From Actinocorallia populi (GTDB lineage Bacteria; Actinomycetota; Actinomycetes; Streptosporangiales; Streptosporangiaceae): 64,000 nt of DNA. Where the stretch lies: contig NZ_PVZV01000004.1 of the NCBI RefSeq assembly GCF_002995495.1, positions 434,001 to 498,000 of the forward strand. Direction: 5' to 3'. Positions 6,471-15,743 of the stretch are shown in pieces. The position numbers and the translations under genes are program-made. The notes under the pieces are model-generated. The model did no database searches. It was not told the origin of the DNA and worked only from the letters and a program-made list of their open reading frames with translations. Each line of letters opens with the position of its first letter. Positions within the stretch are counted from its first letter, which is position 1.

Positions 6471-9146
6471 TCAGGGAGCGGCGAGGGTCCGCCGGAGGCG
6501 GACGGCTTCCTTGGCGGGACGGGAGGAAGGGGAGGCCGGGGTCCAGTCGGCGAGGGCGGGAAGCGCCTCGCGGACATGGTGGATTTCGGCGGTGGTGGTG
6601 GCCAGCGCGAGGAAGGAGGCGAGGCCGGAGCGGGCGGAGGCGCCGGGCAGGGGGAGGAGGACGGGAACGGCCTCGGCGAAGAAGGGCCAGAGCGGGGCGC
6701 CCGCGCGGACGGCTTCGGTCAGGGGCGGGAGCAGGCGGGTGAGGGGGAAGGAGCCGGCTTCCAGGAGGGACGGGAGGAGCCGGCCGAGCTCGACGGCCGG
6801 AAGGGCGCCCTGGGCGGCGAACGACAGGAGGGCGTCGACGGCTCCGGCGCGGTCGGCGGCGCGTTCGGAACCGAGGCCGTGGAGGAGGACCGCCGCGGTG
6901 GCGGAGCCGGTGGGGCCCGTCGCGTCGGCCAGGGCGGGCAGGACGGCGGCCGGGTCGTAGGAGTCGTAGGGGCGGGTGGCGGTCTGGTGCAGCAGGTGGG
7001 CGGCGACGAGCTCGCGGTGGGAGGGCAGGATCGCCGGCCACCAGGGAGCCCACGGGCCGTGGTGGCCGGGCGGGTACTCCTCCTTCTCCGGGGGCCGGGC
7101 GATCGTGCCGATGAGGCGGCCCGCGTCCAGGGGGGAGTCGCAGGAGACCGCGGCGTGGAAGTGCGAGATGTCCGTCCAGGCGGGGGTCGGGGACCAGGAG
7201 TAATGGCGTCGTTTGACCGTGATGAAGCCGCAGGCGAGGTCGGGAGCGCGGTAACCGCCCTCGGCCAGCCATGCGCGGGCCCGTGCGGCGGCGGGGGAGG
7301 ACAGGCCGTCCAGCGCGGGAACGCGGTCGGTGCCGACGGGGAGGCGCAGGAGGGCCTGCTCGAGGTCGTACTGTCCCGGTTCCAGACCCGTCTCTTCCAG
7401 GGTGCGCAGCCGGGCGGCGAAGACGTCGGGGTCCAGGTGGCCGGTGGAGGAGGTGGGGGTGGCCAGCAGGACCGGCGCGCCGAAACAGGCCGCGGCGTCG
7501 AGGAAACGGAGCCGCAGCAGGCGTGCGGGGGCGGGGAGGCTCAGCTCGCTCTGGGAGAGCACGGAGCTGCGGTAGTCGTCGAGGAAACGGCTCGGCTGGT
7601 GTTGCAACAGGAGGTGGACGAGGAGGAAATGCCCGTGGAAATGGGCGAGGTGGCTCCTGTGCAGCAGGTACGGCATGTTGTTCTGGACGTGCTGCCGGAG
7701 CTCCTCGGCGGCGGCGGGGCCCACGGTGACCAGACCGGCGAGCAGCCGCTCCATCTCGGGCCAGCTCATGCGGCTGTCATGCAGATGAAGCGCGGTCTCC
7801 TCGACGAGCTCGGCGGGTGAGGCGATCGGCCCCGGAAGGTCCGTCGGAACGGGCGCGTACAGCACGGGAGGCGCCTGGGGCTCGGCGGCCTCGACCGCGC
7901 CGAACGCCTCGGCGACCAGCGGCAGGAGCGTGCCGGGCAGCACGCTCGCGGCCTCCCGGACGGTCTCGGCCGTGAGCGGGTCGACCTTCGCCGCGTACTT
8001 CACCGCGAGCTTCACCGCACGTTCCCGAACCTCGGGCCGCTCGTGCCCGAACAACCCCGCGGCGAACCCGACCACGGCGGCCTCACGCCCCCGGGCACGC
8101 GCCGTGCGGTCCAGCCAGACGAGCACCGCCTTGACGAGCTTGGCCTCGGGCCGGAACAACATGGCCTCGGCCGTCTCGGCGAAGAGCCCGCCGTCCAGCG
8201 GCGTCCGCTCGTCGACCGCCTTGACCTGCGCGAACGCCAGGTCCGCCACGGCGGTAGGCGCGGCGGCCAGCAGCCGCACGTAGTCGCGGACCCGGGTGGA
8301 GCTCTCCTCGACGGACGGCGCCAGCGCCTGGTGCAGCCGGACGAACCACGCGAGGTTCCGCGCCCGGCCGCCGCGCAGGAAACGCCGGACGCATCCGTCG
8401 AGCAGCGTCTCCCTGCTCACCGCCGCATCCGCCTGTGCGCCGTCCGCACCGCCTGCCGGGCTCACGATGCCTGCGGAGTCCGCCGCCGCGAGGAGCTTGC
8501 CGATCCAGGAACCGGTGCGGCTCCACGTTCCGTTCTGCTCGGGCCGCTCGTCGGCGAGCCGGGCGCCGACTCCCTCGGCCTCGAAGAGGAAGGGCACGAG
8601 CGCGGGGAAGAACGGGTCCTGCCCGCGCGGGGTCGTGCACCGCCAGACCAGCCAGCCGATGACGAAGGCGTCGTCCGTCGCGGGGGCCTCCCCGGCGGAG
8701 GCGAGCAGCCGCGCCGCGACCTCCCAGCTCAGCCCGCCCTCCTCCTCCCAGGGCACCATGTCGCGGAGACGGAGCCTCCCGGCCATCCGCCGTCCGACGT
8801 CTGCCCGCCACGAGACGGGCCGGAGGGAGGCGGCCTGCAGCACGGCCTCCGCCGCCCGGGGCGCGGTCCGCCAGATCTCGAGGTCCCGGCGGAAGAGCCA
8901 GGTGGTGGCGGCGGCGGGCGGAAGGCACGCGGCTCCGGCAGCCTTCAAAGCCGTGTTCTGCGCGATGTTCAGCTCGACACCCCCCGTACGGCGCCAGAAG
9001 TTCTCGTTGTCACGTGAACGCACGAAGGCGGGCAGCTCGCGTGCGACCTCCTTGCATCCCGCGTCGTCCAACGGCTCCAGCAGCTTCAGCACCGCCGGCA
9101 CGTCTCCGATGGAGATCCGCTCGCGCAGCTCTTCCCAGACGGGCAT
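6471..9146 (-). CDS. DUF6493 family protein
   Basis: Seen: 891 aa from ATG at 9146 (MPVWEELRERISIGDVPAVL); the open frame continues 45 codons upstream into the SWIM gene, which is not credible as start. The body is almost entirely alpha-helical with HEAT-like alternation (many LL, LAE and ARxWLAE stretches, e.g. VREAASVLPGTLLPLVAEAF), consistent with a solenoid. Known: DUF6493 proteins regularly sit next to SWIM zinc-finger proteins in actinobacteria; their role is unknown. Here the SWIM gene's stop lies 1 nt before this start on the same strand, so the two should be co-translated. Confidence 0.75.
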   Translation of the reverse strand: MPVWEELRERISIGDVPAVLKLLEPLDDAGCKEVARELPAFVRSRDNENFWRRTGGVELNIAQNTALKAAGAACLPPAAATTWLFRRDLEIWRTAPRAAEAVLQAASLRPVSWRADVGRRMAGRLRLRDMVPWEEEGGLSWEVAARLLASAGEAPATDDAFVIGWLVWRCTTPRGQDPFFPALVPFLFEAEGVGARLADERPEQNGTWSRTGSWIGKLLAAADSAGIVSPAGGADGAQADAAVSRETLLDGCVRRFLRGGRARNLAWFVRLHQALAPSVEESSTRVRDYVRLLAAAPTAVADLAFAQVKAVDERTPLDGGLFAETAEAMLFRPEAKLVKAVLVWLDRTARARGREAAVVGFAAGLFGHERPEVRERAVKLAVKYAAKVDPLTAETVREAASVLPGTLLPLVAEAFGAVEAAEPQAPPVLYAPVPTDLPGPIASPAELVEETALHLHDSRMSWPEMERLLAGLVTVGPAAAEELRQHVQNNMPYLLHRSHLAHFHGHFLLVHLLLQHQPSRFLDDYRSSVLSQSELSLPAPARLLRLRFLDAAACFGAPVLLATPTSSTGHLDPDVFAARLRTLEETGLEPGQYDLEQALLRLPVGTDRVPALDGLSSPAAARARAWLAEGGYRAPDLACGFITVKRRHYSWSPTPAWTDISHFHAAVSCDSPLDAGRLIGTIARPPEKEEYPPGHHGPWAPWWPAILPSHRELVAAHLLHQTATRPYDSYDPAAVLPALADATGPTGSATAAVLLHGLGSERAADRAGAVDALLSFAAQGALPAVELGRLLPSLLEAGSFPLTRLLPPLTEAVRAGAPLWPFFAEAVPVLLPLPGASARSGLASFLALATTTAEIHHVREALPALADWTPASPSSRPAKEAVRLRRTLAAP

Positions 9147-9147
9147 G

Positions 9148-10473
9148 TCAGTTCTCCTCGCGGGTGTGGATCCGGGTGGCCAGCACGTGCTTGCAGGGGC
9201 CGCGCCCGCCCCGGTGGCCCGTCCACCACGGGCAGGTGCACGACCACGTCTCCAACCGCACCTGGTACACGCCCGTGTCACCGGTCACCTGCGCCACCCC
9301 GGGGGAAGTGATGCGTACGCCGCCCCGTTCGGCCAGCGCGCGGGCGGCACGCAGCCGCGGGTTCATCGCGTTGACGCGCGCCGCGTCGTAGGGCAGCTCC
9401 CGGTGGAAGAACGCCGCCTCCGCCGTGTCGTAACCGACCTTCCCGCCGGTGCCGAGCTGGGTGAGGGCCGCCCGGACCCGGGACGGCTCCAGCCCCGCCC
9501 GGACGGCGAGGTCACCGGGCTCGAGCCGCGGTTTGAACGCCAGCAGCGCCGCGACGAGCTCGGCGTCGGCGGCCGTCTCGTCCCCGGCGAGCGCGTCCAG
9601 CACCGCGCCCTCCCCGGAGAATCCCCGGTTGAGCTCGGGCGAGAGCGTCAGGACGTACCGCATCCCCGGAAGCTCCAGCTCCCACGCGCTCGCCACCGGC
9701 GAAGACCCTGCGGCGACCACGGGCCCGTACACCCGCATCCCCTTGGCGAAGCGCAGCAGCGGCGCGAGTGTCGCAAGCCGCTCCGGCCCCGCGAGGCACA
9801 CCGCACCCGGTGCGGGCCGCGATGCCACCCGCAACCCCCGCCCGGCGGGCTGCGCCCACAGCACCTGCCCCCGCCGAGGCAGCCCCCGCACGAACCGCAC
9901 GGCCTCGGCGGCAGGCAGCTCGGCCCGCAGATCGAACCCCGAGGCGATCGCCTGCACCTCGGCGAAGGACCGCAGCCACCTCTCGGGCAACGGCACCTTC
10001 TTCTCCACGGTCGAACCCTCCACGGTGGTGACGACGAGCTCGTCCTCCCCCACGGCCAGATGCAGAGGCTCCGACCCCCCGACCCGGGCGAGCGCCTCCC
10101 GCAACGGCCCGTTGACGTCCACGTTCGTCGTCCCGAGCGCCGTCACCTCCCCGTCGAGCGCCTCGGACAGCACATCGAGCCGCGCGTACACCCCCGCACA
10201 GGCCGAGAACGACTCCATCCGCAACCTGTCCCCGTTGCAGGTGACCACCGGATCCCGAAACCCGGTCGGCCGCGGCTGGAAGTACCGCGTCTGCGCCACA
10301 TCAGCGAGCCCCAGCAGCCCCGCCGCCCCCACATCCCCCCGAGCGAGCACCCCGCTGAAGAAATGCGGATGCGCCACCACCCCCCGGCTGGTCGTCCCGC
10401 CCGAAGTGGCGAGCCCGAGCCGCCCCCCGACCAGCCCCGAAGGAGCCGCATACGAATACGCCTGCGTCGTCAT
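9148..10473 (-). CDS. SWIM zinc-finger protein
   Basis: Seen: 441 aa from ATG at 10473. The C terminus (about residues 415-435) carries WSCTCPWW...GPCKH, the CxCx(n)CxH pattern of the SWIM domain that binds zinc and DNA or protein. The N-terminal half is all beta/alpha with no recognised motif. A TTG three codons upstream is an alternative start. The gene leads an operon with the DUF6493 protein. Known: such pairs are often near MoxR-AAA/VWA genes; none is seen here. Inference: a two-protein nucleic-acid-linked complex of unknown role. Confidence 0.8.
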   Translation of the reverse strand: MTTQAYSYAAPSGLVGGRLGLATSGGTTSRGVVAHPHFFSGVLARGDVGAAGLLGLADVAQTRYFQPRPTGFRDPVVTCNGDRLRMESFSACAGVYARLDVLSEALDGEVTALGTTNVDVNGPLREALARVGGSEPLHLAVGEDELVVTTVEGSTVEKKVPLPERWLRSFAEVQAIASGFDLRAELPAAEAVRFVRGLPRRGQVLWAQPAGRGLRVASRPAPGAVCLAGPERLATLAPLLRFAKGMRVYGPVVAAGSSPVASAWELELPGMRYVLTLSPELNRGFSGEGAVLDALAGDETAADAELVAALLAFKPRLEPGDLAVRAGLEPSRVRAALTQLGTGGKVGYDTAEAAFFHRELPYDAARVNAMNPRLRAARALAERGGVRITSPGVAQVTGDTGVYQVRLETWSCTCPWWTGHRGGRGPCKHVLATRIHTREEN

Positions 10474-10630
10474 GCCCCGCAAGGTAGATCACCTCACTGA
10501 CAGAACGCTCGATCCCAGCGATCACCTGAATTCATACCGATCCAGGACGACCGGACCCCCGCCTCGAACTAGCGGCAAAGATTTCGAAAAGTAGTCATAC
10601 GAACACTCATGGTGAAGCAAGATTCCGGGC

Positions 10631-11542
10631 ATGCCCAGTCCCATCCACGAAGCACTGCATCACGCGCTCCGGGACGACCCGGAACTGATCGGCAGTGCCC
10701 TGCGCCACGCCGCAGGAGTCCGCCTGAACGTGATCAAGACAGAGGAGATCACCAATGACGCCACCAGCATCCAGGTCACCGAGCGCCGCTGCGACACCGT
10801 CATGCGCCTGGAGGTCGAAGACCACGGCACCGTCATCCTGCTCGTGGAGTCGCAGACCAGAAAAGACCCGGACAAGGAGACTGTCTGGCCGCAGATCGTC
10901 GCCCACTTCCAGAACCGGTACGACTGCCCCGTCATCCTGCTGGTCATCACCCAGCACGAGATCACCGCCGCCTGGGCCCACGGCCCTTTCTCGCGGTCCT
11001 TCGCAGGTCTGCGCGCCAGCCTCGTCCTCTGCCCCACCGTCGTCGGCCCTGTCACCGTCCCGCCGATCACCGACCCGGCCCAGGCTCGTGCCGACATCTC
11101 CGACGTGGTCCTGTCCGCCCTCGTCAACGGCTCTTCCGAGGATGCCCCTGGCATACTGGAAGCGCTGAGAGACGCCCTGAACACCCTCGGCGAGGAAGAG
11201 AGGGTCGCCCGCTACGCCGGACTCGTCCAAGCGAGCCTCCAGAACAATCCGATCGCTCTGACCCTGTGGGAGGACATCATGAGCACCAGCACCCAGCGCT
11301 TCGTCTCCACCGCCGAAGCACGGGGAGAAGCACGAGGGGAAGCCCGGGGAGAGGCACGGGGAGAAGCCCGTGGACGAGTTGCGGGAGAAGTCAAGGCGCT
11401 GCTCCTGACACTCGAGACCCGGGGCATCGCCGTCACCGACGAGGCCCTGGAGCGCATCAGCGGCTGCGACGACCTGCAGCAGATCGAGGCATGGATCGTG
11501 CGTGCGCAGGGAGTCACCGCCGTCGAGGAGCTCTTCGACTGA
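10631..11542 (+). CDS. Rpn/YhgA-type PD-(D/E)XK nuclease family protein
   Basis: Seen: 303 aa. The core has RCDTVMRLEV...GTVILLVESQTRKD, matching the D...ExQ nuclease motif of Rpn (recombination-promoting nuclease, formerly 'transposase_31') proteins. WPQIVAHFQNRYDCPVILLVI follows as the usual core strand/helix. Residues 229-248 are five perfect EARG repeats coded by a 12-bp tandem repeat, leading to a short C-terminal helical domain, a layout common in this family. Known: E. coli RpnA-E are Mg-dependent nucleases stimulating RecA-independent recombination. The actinobacterial members are not characterised. Single gene, convergent with rhamnulokinase. Confidence 0.75.
   Translation: MPSPIHEALHHALRDDPELIGSALRHAAGVRLNVIKTEEITNDATSIQVTERRCDTVMRLEVEDHGTVILLVESQTRKDPDKETVWPQIVAHFQNRYDCPVILLVITQHEITAAWAHGPFSRSFAGLRASLVLCPTVVGPVTVPPITDPAQARADISDVVLSALVNGSSEDAPGILEALRDALNTLGEEERVARYAGLVQASLQNNPIALTLWEDIMSTSTQRFVSTAEARGEARGEARGEARGEARGRVAGEVKALLLTLETRGIAVTDEALERISGCDDLQQIEAWIVRAQGVTAVEELFD
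11315..11374 (+). repeat. 12-bp tandem repeat coding EARG x5
   Basis: Seen: five in-frame 12-bp units with small third-position differences, all coding Glu-Ala-Arg-Gly inside the Rpn-like gene. Units are a whole number of codons, so gain or loss would change only linker length. Confidence 0.85.
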
Positions 11543-11619
11543 CGCAGGGGGCGTCGGCCGACGGGTCGCCTTGGGGGCGGGTCCGTCGGCCATGCGCACG
11601 GGCCTTTCGTCGGGAGGCG

Positions 11620-13038
11620 TCAGGCCGGGAGGCGGGCGGCGGCCTCGTCCCAGGGGGTCAGCGGGCCGGAGGGCTCGTAGCGGCGGACGGGCTGGGTGGC
11701 GGCGACCAGGGCACGGAGGTCGGACAGGGAGTCCACCAGGCCGAGGGCGCGGGCCTGGATGCCGATGTTGCCCAGGGCGGTGGCCTCGGCGGGTCCGGCG
11801 ATGACGGGGAGGCCGGTGGCGTCGGCCGTCAGCCGGCACAGGAGGGCGTTGCGGGAGCCGCCGCCGACGAGGTGGATGACCTCGGCCTTCTTGCCGGAGA
11901 GGTCCATGGCCTGGCGGATGGCGGCGCGGTGGCCCAGGGCGAGGCTGTCCATGATGCAGCGGACGGTCTCAGGGCGGGTCCGCGGGACGGCCTGGCCGGT
12001 GCGCTCGCAGTAGGCGGCGATGCGGGACGGCATGTCGCCGGGGGGCAGGAACGCCGGGTCGTCGGGGTCGACGACGGAGCGCAGCGCGGGCAGGGCGGCG
12101 GCCGCCTCCAGCAGCGCGGGCAGGTCGGCCTGGGCGTCCCAGACGCGCAGGGACTCCTGGAGGAGCCACAGGCCCATGACGTTGCGCAGGTAGCGGACGG
12201 TGCCGTCCACCCCGGCCTCGTTGGTGAAGTTCGCCTCGCGGCTCTCGGGGGTGAGGATCGGTTCGGTCAGCTCGACGCCCGCCAGGGACCAGGTGCCGGA
12301 CGAGATGTAGGCGAAGTTCTCGTTCTCCGCCGGGACGGCGGCGACGGCCGAGGCGGTGTCGTGCGAGCCGACGGCGGTCACCGGAATGCCGGGCAGCCCC
12401 GTCTCGGGCAGCAGCATCCCGGCGGGCGCACCGGGTGCGCGCAGCGAGGGGAAGATCCCGCGCGGCAGCCCCAGCTCGCCGATGAGCTCGTCGGACCACT
12501 CGCCCGACCGGGCGTCGTACAGGCCGGTGGTGGAGGCGTTGGTCCGCTCCGCTCCGAGCTCGCCGGTCAGCCAGTACGAGATCAGGTCGGGGATGAGCAG
12601 CAGCGTCCCGGCCCGGTCCAGGAGGCGTTCGGCGGCGAGCTGGTAGAGGGTGTTGAACGGCAGGAACTGCAGCCCGCTCACCCCGTAGAGCCGCTCGAAC
12701 GGCACCCGGCCGTGCACCAGCTCCACGCCCGCCGCGGTGCGCTCGTCGCGGTAGTGCACGGGGTTGCCGAGCAGCGTCCCCGCACCGTCCAGCAGCCCGT
12801 AGTCGACGGCCCACGTGTCGATGCCCACCGAGTCCAGCCGGGGTCCGGCCGCGCGGAGCCCGTCCAGGATCTCCCGGTACAGCCCCAGCATGTCCCAGTG
12901 CAGGGTCCCGCCGGCCCGGACGGGCCGGTTGGCGAACCGGTGCGCCTCGGTCAGCGTGAGCCGTCCGTCGCCCACCTCCGCGGTGATGACACGGCCGCTG
13001 GACGCGCCCAGGTCGATGGCGGCGAGGGTCGCGGTCAT
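11620..13038 (-). CDS. rhaB: Rhamnulokinase
   Basis: Seen: 472 aa, FGGY kinase fold: LAAIDLGASSGR at residue 5-16 (phosphate-binding), DTWAVDYG and a HYRDERT segment for substrate, GSHDTASAVAAVP and VGGGSRNALLCRL (adenine/phosphate loop) near 365-380. Reaction: ATP-dependent phosphorylation of L-rhamnulose to rhamnulose 1-phosphate, the second intracellular step of rhamnose use. The ATG overlaps the lutC stop (ATGA), so it is the last gene of the five-gene lacI-lutABC-rhaB operon. The LacI at its head and the isomerase and aldolase on the other strand settle sugar specificity better than sequence alone. Confidence 0.88.
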   Translation of the reverse strand: MTATLAAIDLGASSGRVITAEVGDGRLTLTEAHRFANRPVRAGGTLHWDMLGLYREILDGLRAAGPRLDSVGIDTWAVDYGLLDGAGTLLGNPVHYRDERTAAGVELVHGRVPFERLYGVSGLQFLPFNTLYQLAAERLLDRAGTLLLIPDLISYWLTGELGAERTNASTTGLYDARSGEWSDELIGELGLPRGIFPSLRAPGAPAGMLLPETGLPGIPVTAVGSHDTASAVAAVPAENENFAYISSGTWSLAGVELTEPILTPESREANFTNEAGVDGTVRYLRNVMGLWLLQESLRVWDAQADLPALLEAAAALPALRSVVDPDDPAFLPPGDMPSRIAAYCERTGQAVPRTRPETVRCIMDSLALGHRAAIRQAMDLSGKKAEVIHLVGGGSRNALLCRLTADATGLPVIAGPAEATALGNIGIQARALGLVDSLSDLRALVAATQPVRRYEPSGPLTPWDEAAARLPA

Positions 13039-13634
13039 GTGAGGAAGACCTCCAGGGTGCGGGGGCCGTGGACGCCCTCCACGCGGGACAGCTCGATGTC
13101 GCTGGTGGCGGACGGGCCGGAGACGAGGGTGAGGGGGCGGGTCACGTCGAGCCGGGCGAGGGCGCCGGGGACGTCGGCGGCGATGCGGTCGGCGGGGACG
13201 ACGACCAGGTGGTGGTCGGGTACCAGGGTGAGGGCGCGGCGGCCCTGGCCGGGCCCGTGGTCGAGCACGAGCGTGCCGGTCTCGGCGATCGCCACGGCGC
13301 AGTCGGTGATCACCCCGGAGACGGTGGTCAGGTCGGCGTCCTCGGCGGCGCGGCGGTCGGATCCCACCTGGCTCACCCATTCCTCGGGCAGGCCGTCCGG
13401 GATGACGTACTCGCCCTCGCGCAGGGCCTTGGCCAGGACGCGCGGCAGCTCCCCCTCCGGGACGACGTGGACGACGGCCCGGTAGTCGGCGACCCGCTCG
13501 GCGAGCAGTTCGACGAGGTCGGCGTCGGGGTGGTGCTGCTCGAGGTAGTCGCGCCGGATCGCCGCGTACTCGGCGGCCGGGTCGCCGCCGGGTGAGCCGA
13601 GCCGGGCCAGGATGGCCTCACGCGCTGTCGTCAT
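13035..13634 (-). CDS. lutC: LUD-domain protein LutC, L-lactate utilisation
   Basis: Seen: 199 aa from ATG at 13634 (MTTAREAILARLG). Contains the LUD-domain signature VSGVITDCAVAIAETGTLVLDHGPGQGRRAL and the C-terminal GPSATSDIELSRVEGVHGPRTLEV. Known: LutABC together oxidise L-lactate to pyruvate with iron-sulphur clusters. The gene overlaps rhaB by 4 nt and lutB by 17 nt. In this locus the lactate would come from rhamnose-derived lactaldehyde. Confidence 0.88.
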   Translation of the reverse strand: MTTAREAILARLGSPGGDPAAEYAAIRRDYLEQHHPDADLVELLAERVADYRAVVHVVPEGELPRVLAKALREGEYVIPDGLPEEWVSQVGSDRRAAEDADLTTVSGVITDCAVAIAETGTLVLDHGPGQGRRALTLVPDHHLVVVPADRIAADVPGALARLDVTRPLTLVSGPSATSDIELSRVEGVHGPRTLEVFLT

Positions 13635-15018
13635 GGGTGCTCCTCCACCAGGCACGGAAGGACTGGGCGGGCGGGGTGGGCAGGTCCCTGGTGTCGGACC
13701 AGGCCCGAGGGAAACGAACATGCCGGGCGAACCGGCGGCCCGCGGAGGCGGCGCGCTGCGCGGCCTTCAGGCGGGCGGGGGAACGCAGCGTCCAGCCGGC
13801 GGCGCCCATCGCGGCCCGCTCGAGCGGCTTCTTCGCCGCCTTGGCCCGCAGGTGCACCAGCACCTCGGGGATGTCGATCGCGACGGGGCACACCTCGTAG
13901 CACGCCCCGCACAACGACGACGCGAACGGCAGCGAGGCGTCCACCTCCGAGCCGATGCCCCGCAGCTGGGGCGAGAGGATCGCGCCGATCGGCCCCGGGT
14001 AGGGGGAGCCGTAGGCGTGCCCGCCCGCGCGCGCGTACACCGGGCAGACGTTCAGGCAGGCCGAGCAGCGGATGCAGCGCAGCGCCTGCCGCCCGATCTC
14101 GTCGTCGCGGACGCGCGTGCGCCCGTTGTCCAGCAGGATCAGGTGGAAGTTCTGCGGCCCGTCCCCGGCGTGCACGCCCGTCCAGGCGGACGTGTACGGG
14201 TTCATCCGCTCGGCCGTGGACGACCGGGGCAGTACCTGCAGGAAGACCTCGAGGTCCCGCGCGGTCGGCACGAGCTTCTCGATGCCCATCACGGTGATGA
14301 GGGTCTCGGGCAGCGTCAGGCACATCCGCCCGTTGCCCTCGGACTCCACGACCAGGACGGTCCCGGTCTCGGCGACCGCGAAGTTGGCGCCGGAGACGGC
14401 GACCTTGGCCGTCAGGAACTTCGCCCGCAGGTGGCGACGGGCGGCTTCGGCCAGCGCCGCGGGGTCGTCGGTCAGGTCGGCGGGCGCCGAGGGCATCTCC
14501 CGCCGGAAGATCTCCCGGATCTCCGCCCGGTTCTTGTGGATGGCCGGCACCAGGATGTGCGAGGGCCGGTCGTGCCCCAGCTGGACGATCAGCTCGGCGA
14601 GGTCGGTCTCCAGCGCGGTGATCCCCGCTTCCTCCAGCGCCTCGTTGAGCCCGATCTCCTGGGTGGCCATCGACTTGACCTTGACGACCTCGCGTTCGCC
14701 GGTCTCGCGCACCAGCCGCGTCACCAGCGCGTTGGCCTCGGCGGCGTCGCGCGCCCAGTGGACCGTCCCGCCCGCCGCGGTGACCTTCTCCTCCAGCTGC
14801 CGCAGGTAGTGGCCGAGGTGGGCGAGGGCGTGGTCCTTGATCTGCTTGGCGGACTCGCGCAGCTCCGGCCAGTCGGCGAGCTCGTCGACGGCCTTGGCGC
14901 GCCGGTCGCGGATCGTGCCGGTGGCGTGGGCGAGGTTGCTGCGCAGCCGCGTGTCGGCCACGGCCGCGCGGGCGGCCTTGGGGAAGGAGGGCATGCCCAG
15001 GTACGTCGGCATCGTCAT
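13618..15018 (-). CDS. lutB: Iron-sulphur protein LutB, L-lactate utilisation
   Basis: Seen: 466 aa from ATG at 15018. N-terminal LUD domain (residues 60-290, with VAVSGANFAVAETGTVLVVESEGNGR) and a ferredoxin-like part with CIRCSACLNVCPV (about 300-312) and CGACYEVCPV (about 350-362), eight cysteines for two [4Fe-4S] clusters. Ends in an Arg-rich tail with WW..., as usual for LutB. Role: electron-transfer and catalytic subunit of the LutABC lactate dehydrogenase. Its start overlaps the lutA stop by 4 nt. Confidence 0.92.
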   Translation of the reverse strand: MTMPTYLGMPSFPKAARAAVADTRLRSNLAHATGTIRDRRAKAVDELADWPELRESAKQIKDHALAHLGHYLRQLEEKVTAAGGTVHWARDAAEANALVTRLVRETGEREVVKVKSMATQEIGLNEALEEAGITALETDLAELIVQLGHDRPSHILVPAIHKNRAEIREIFRREMPSAPADLTDDPAALAEAARRHLRAKFLTAKVAVSGANFAVAETGTVLVVESEGNGRMCLTLPETLITVMGIEKLVPTARDLEVFLQVLPRSSTAERMNPYTSAWTGVHAGDGPQNFHLILLDNGRTRVRDDEIGRQALRCIRCSACLNVCPVYARAGGHAYGSPYPGPIGAILSPQLRGIGSEVDASLPFASSLCGACYEVCPVAIDIPEVLVHLRAKAAKKPLERAAMGAAGWTLRSPARLKAAQRAASAGRRFARHVRFPRAWSDTRDLPTPPAQSFRAWWRSTHDDSA

Positions 15019-15743
15019 GACGTGCTCGCAAGGATCTCGGCCAGGTGCATCACCCGCACGCCCGACCGCTGCCGGGAGAGCGTGCCGCCGATGTGCATCA
15101 GGCAGGAGTTGTCGGCGGCGCACAGCACCTCGGCCTTGGTCGCCTTCACCGAGGCGACCTTGTCCGCGCACATCGCCGCCGAGACGTCGGAGTTCTTCAA
15201 CGCGAACGTCCCGCCGAACCCGCAGCACTCGGCGGCGTCGGGGAGGTCCACGAGGTCGATCCCGCGCACCTCGCGCAGCAGCTGGAGCGGCCGGTCGCCG
15301 ATCTTCAGCATGCGCAGCGAGTGGCACGTCGGGTGGTAGGTCACGCGGTGCGGGAAGACGGCGCCGACGTCGGTGACGCCCAGCACGTCCACCAGCAGCT
15401 CCGACAGCTCGTACACGCGCGGCGCGAGATCAGCGGCCTCGCGGGCGAGCGCGGGGCGTCCGTGGCGGGCGGCGAGCTTGCCGTGCCAGTCGCGGACCAT
15501 GGCCGCGCACGACCCGGACGGCGCGACGACCGCGTCGTAGCCGGCGAACGTGCGGGTGAAGGACTCGACCATCGGCAGCGCCTGCTCGGGGTAGCCGGTG
15601 TTGAGGTGCATCTGCCCGCAGCACGTCTGCGCCTCGGGGAAGACGACCTCGTGGCCGAGTCGTTCCAGCAGCGAGACGACGGCCCTGCCCGTTGCGGGGA
15701 AGAGCGTGTCGTTCACGCAGGTGATGAAAAGTGCGATCTTCAC
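15015..15743 (-). CDS. lutA: Cysteine-rich (CCG-domain) protein LutA, L-lactate utilisation
   Basis: Seen: 242 aa from a GTG at 15743 (VKIALFITCVNDTLFPATGRA); it overlaps the lacI stop as GTGA. Two CCG motifs, TCCGQMHLNTG (about residue 40) and ECCGFGGTFALKN (about 180), each with its partner cysteine (CVND; THPTCHS region), bind an unusual iron-sulphur cluster. Role: LutA subunit of L-lactate oxidation. Upstream frame is open but in a region already coding for LacI. Confidence 0.9.
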   Translation of the reverse strand: MKIALFITCVNDTLFPATGRAVVSLLERLGHEVVFPEAQTCCGQMHLNTGYPEQALPMVESFTRTFAGYDAVVAPSGSCAAMVRDWHGKLAARHGRPALAREAADLAPRVYELSELLVDVLGVTDVGAVFPHRVTYHPTCHSLRMLKIGDRPLQLLREVRGIDLVDLPDAAECCGFGGTFALKNSDVSAAMCADKVASVKATKAEVLCAADNSCLMHIGGTLSRQRSGVRVMHLAEILASTS

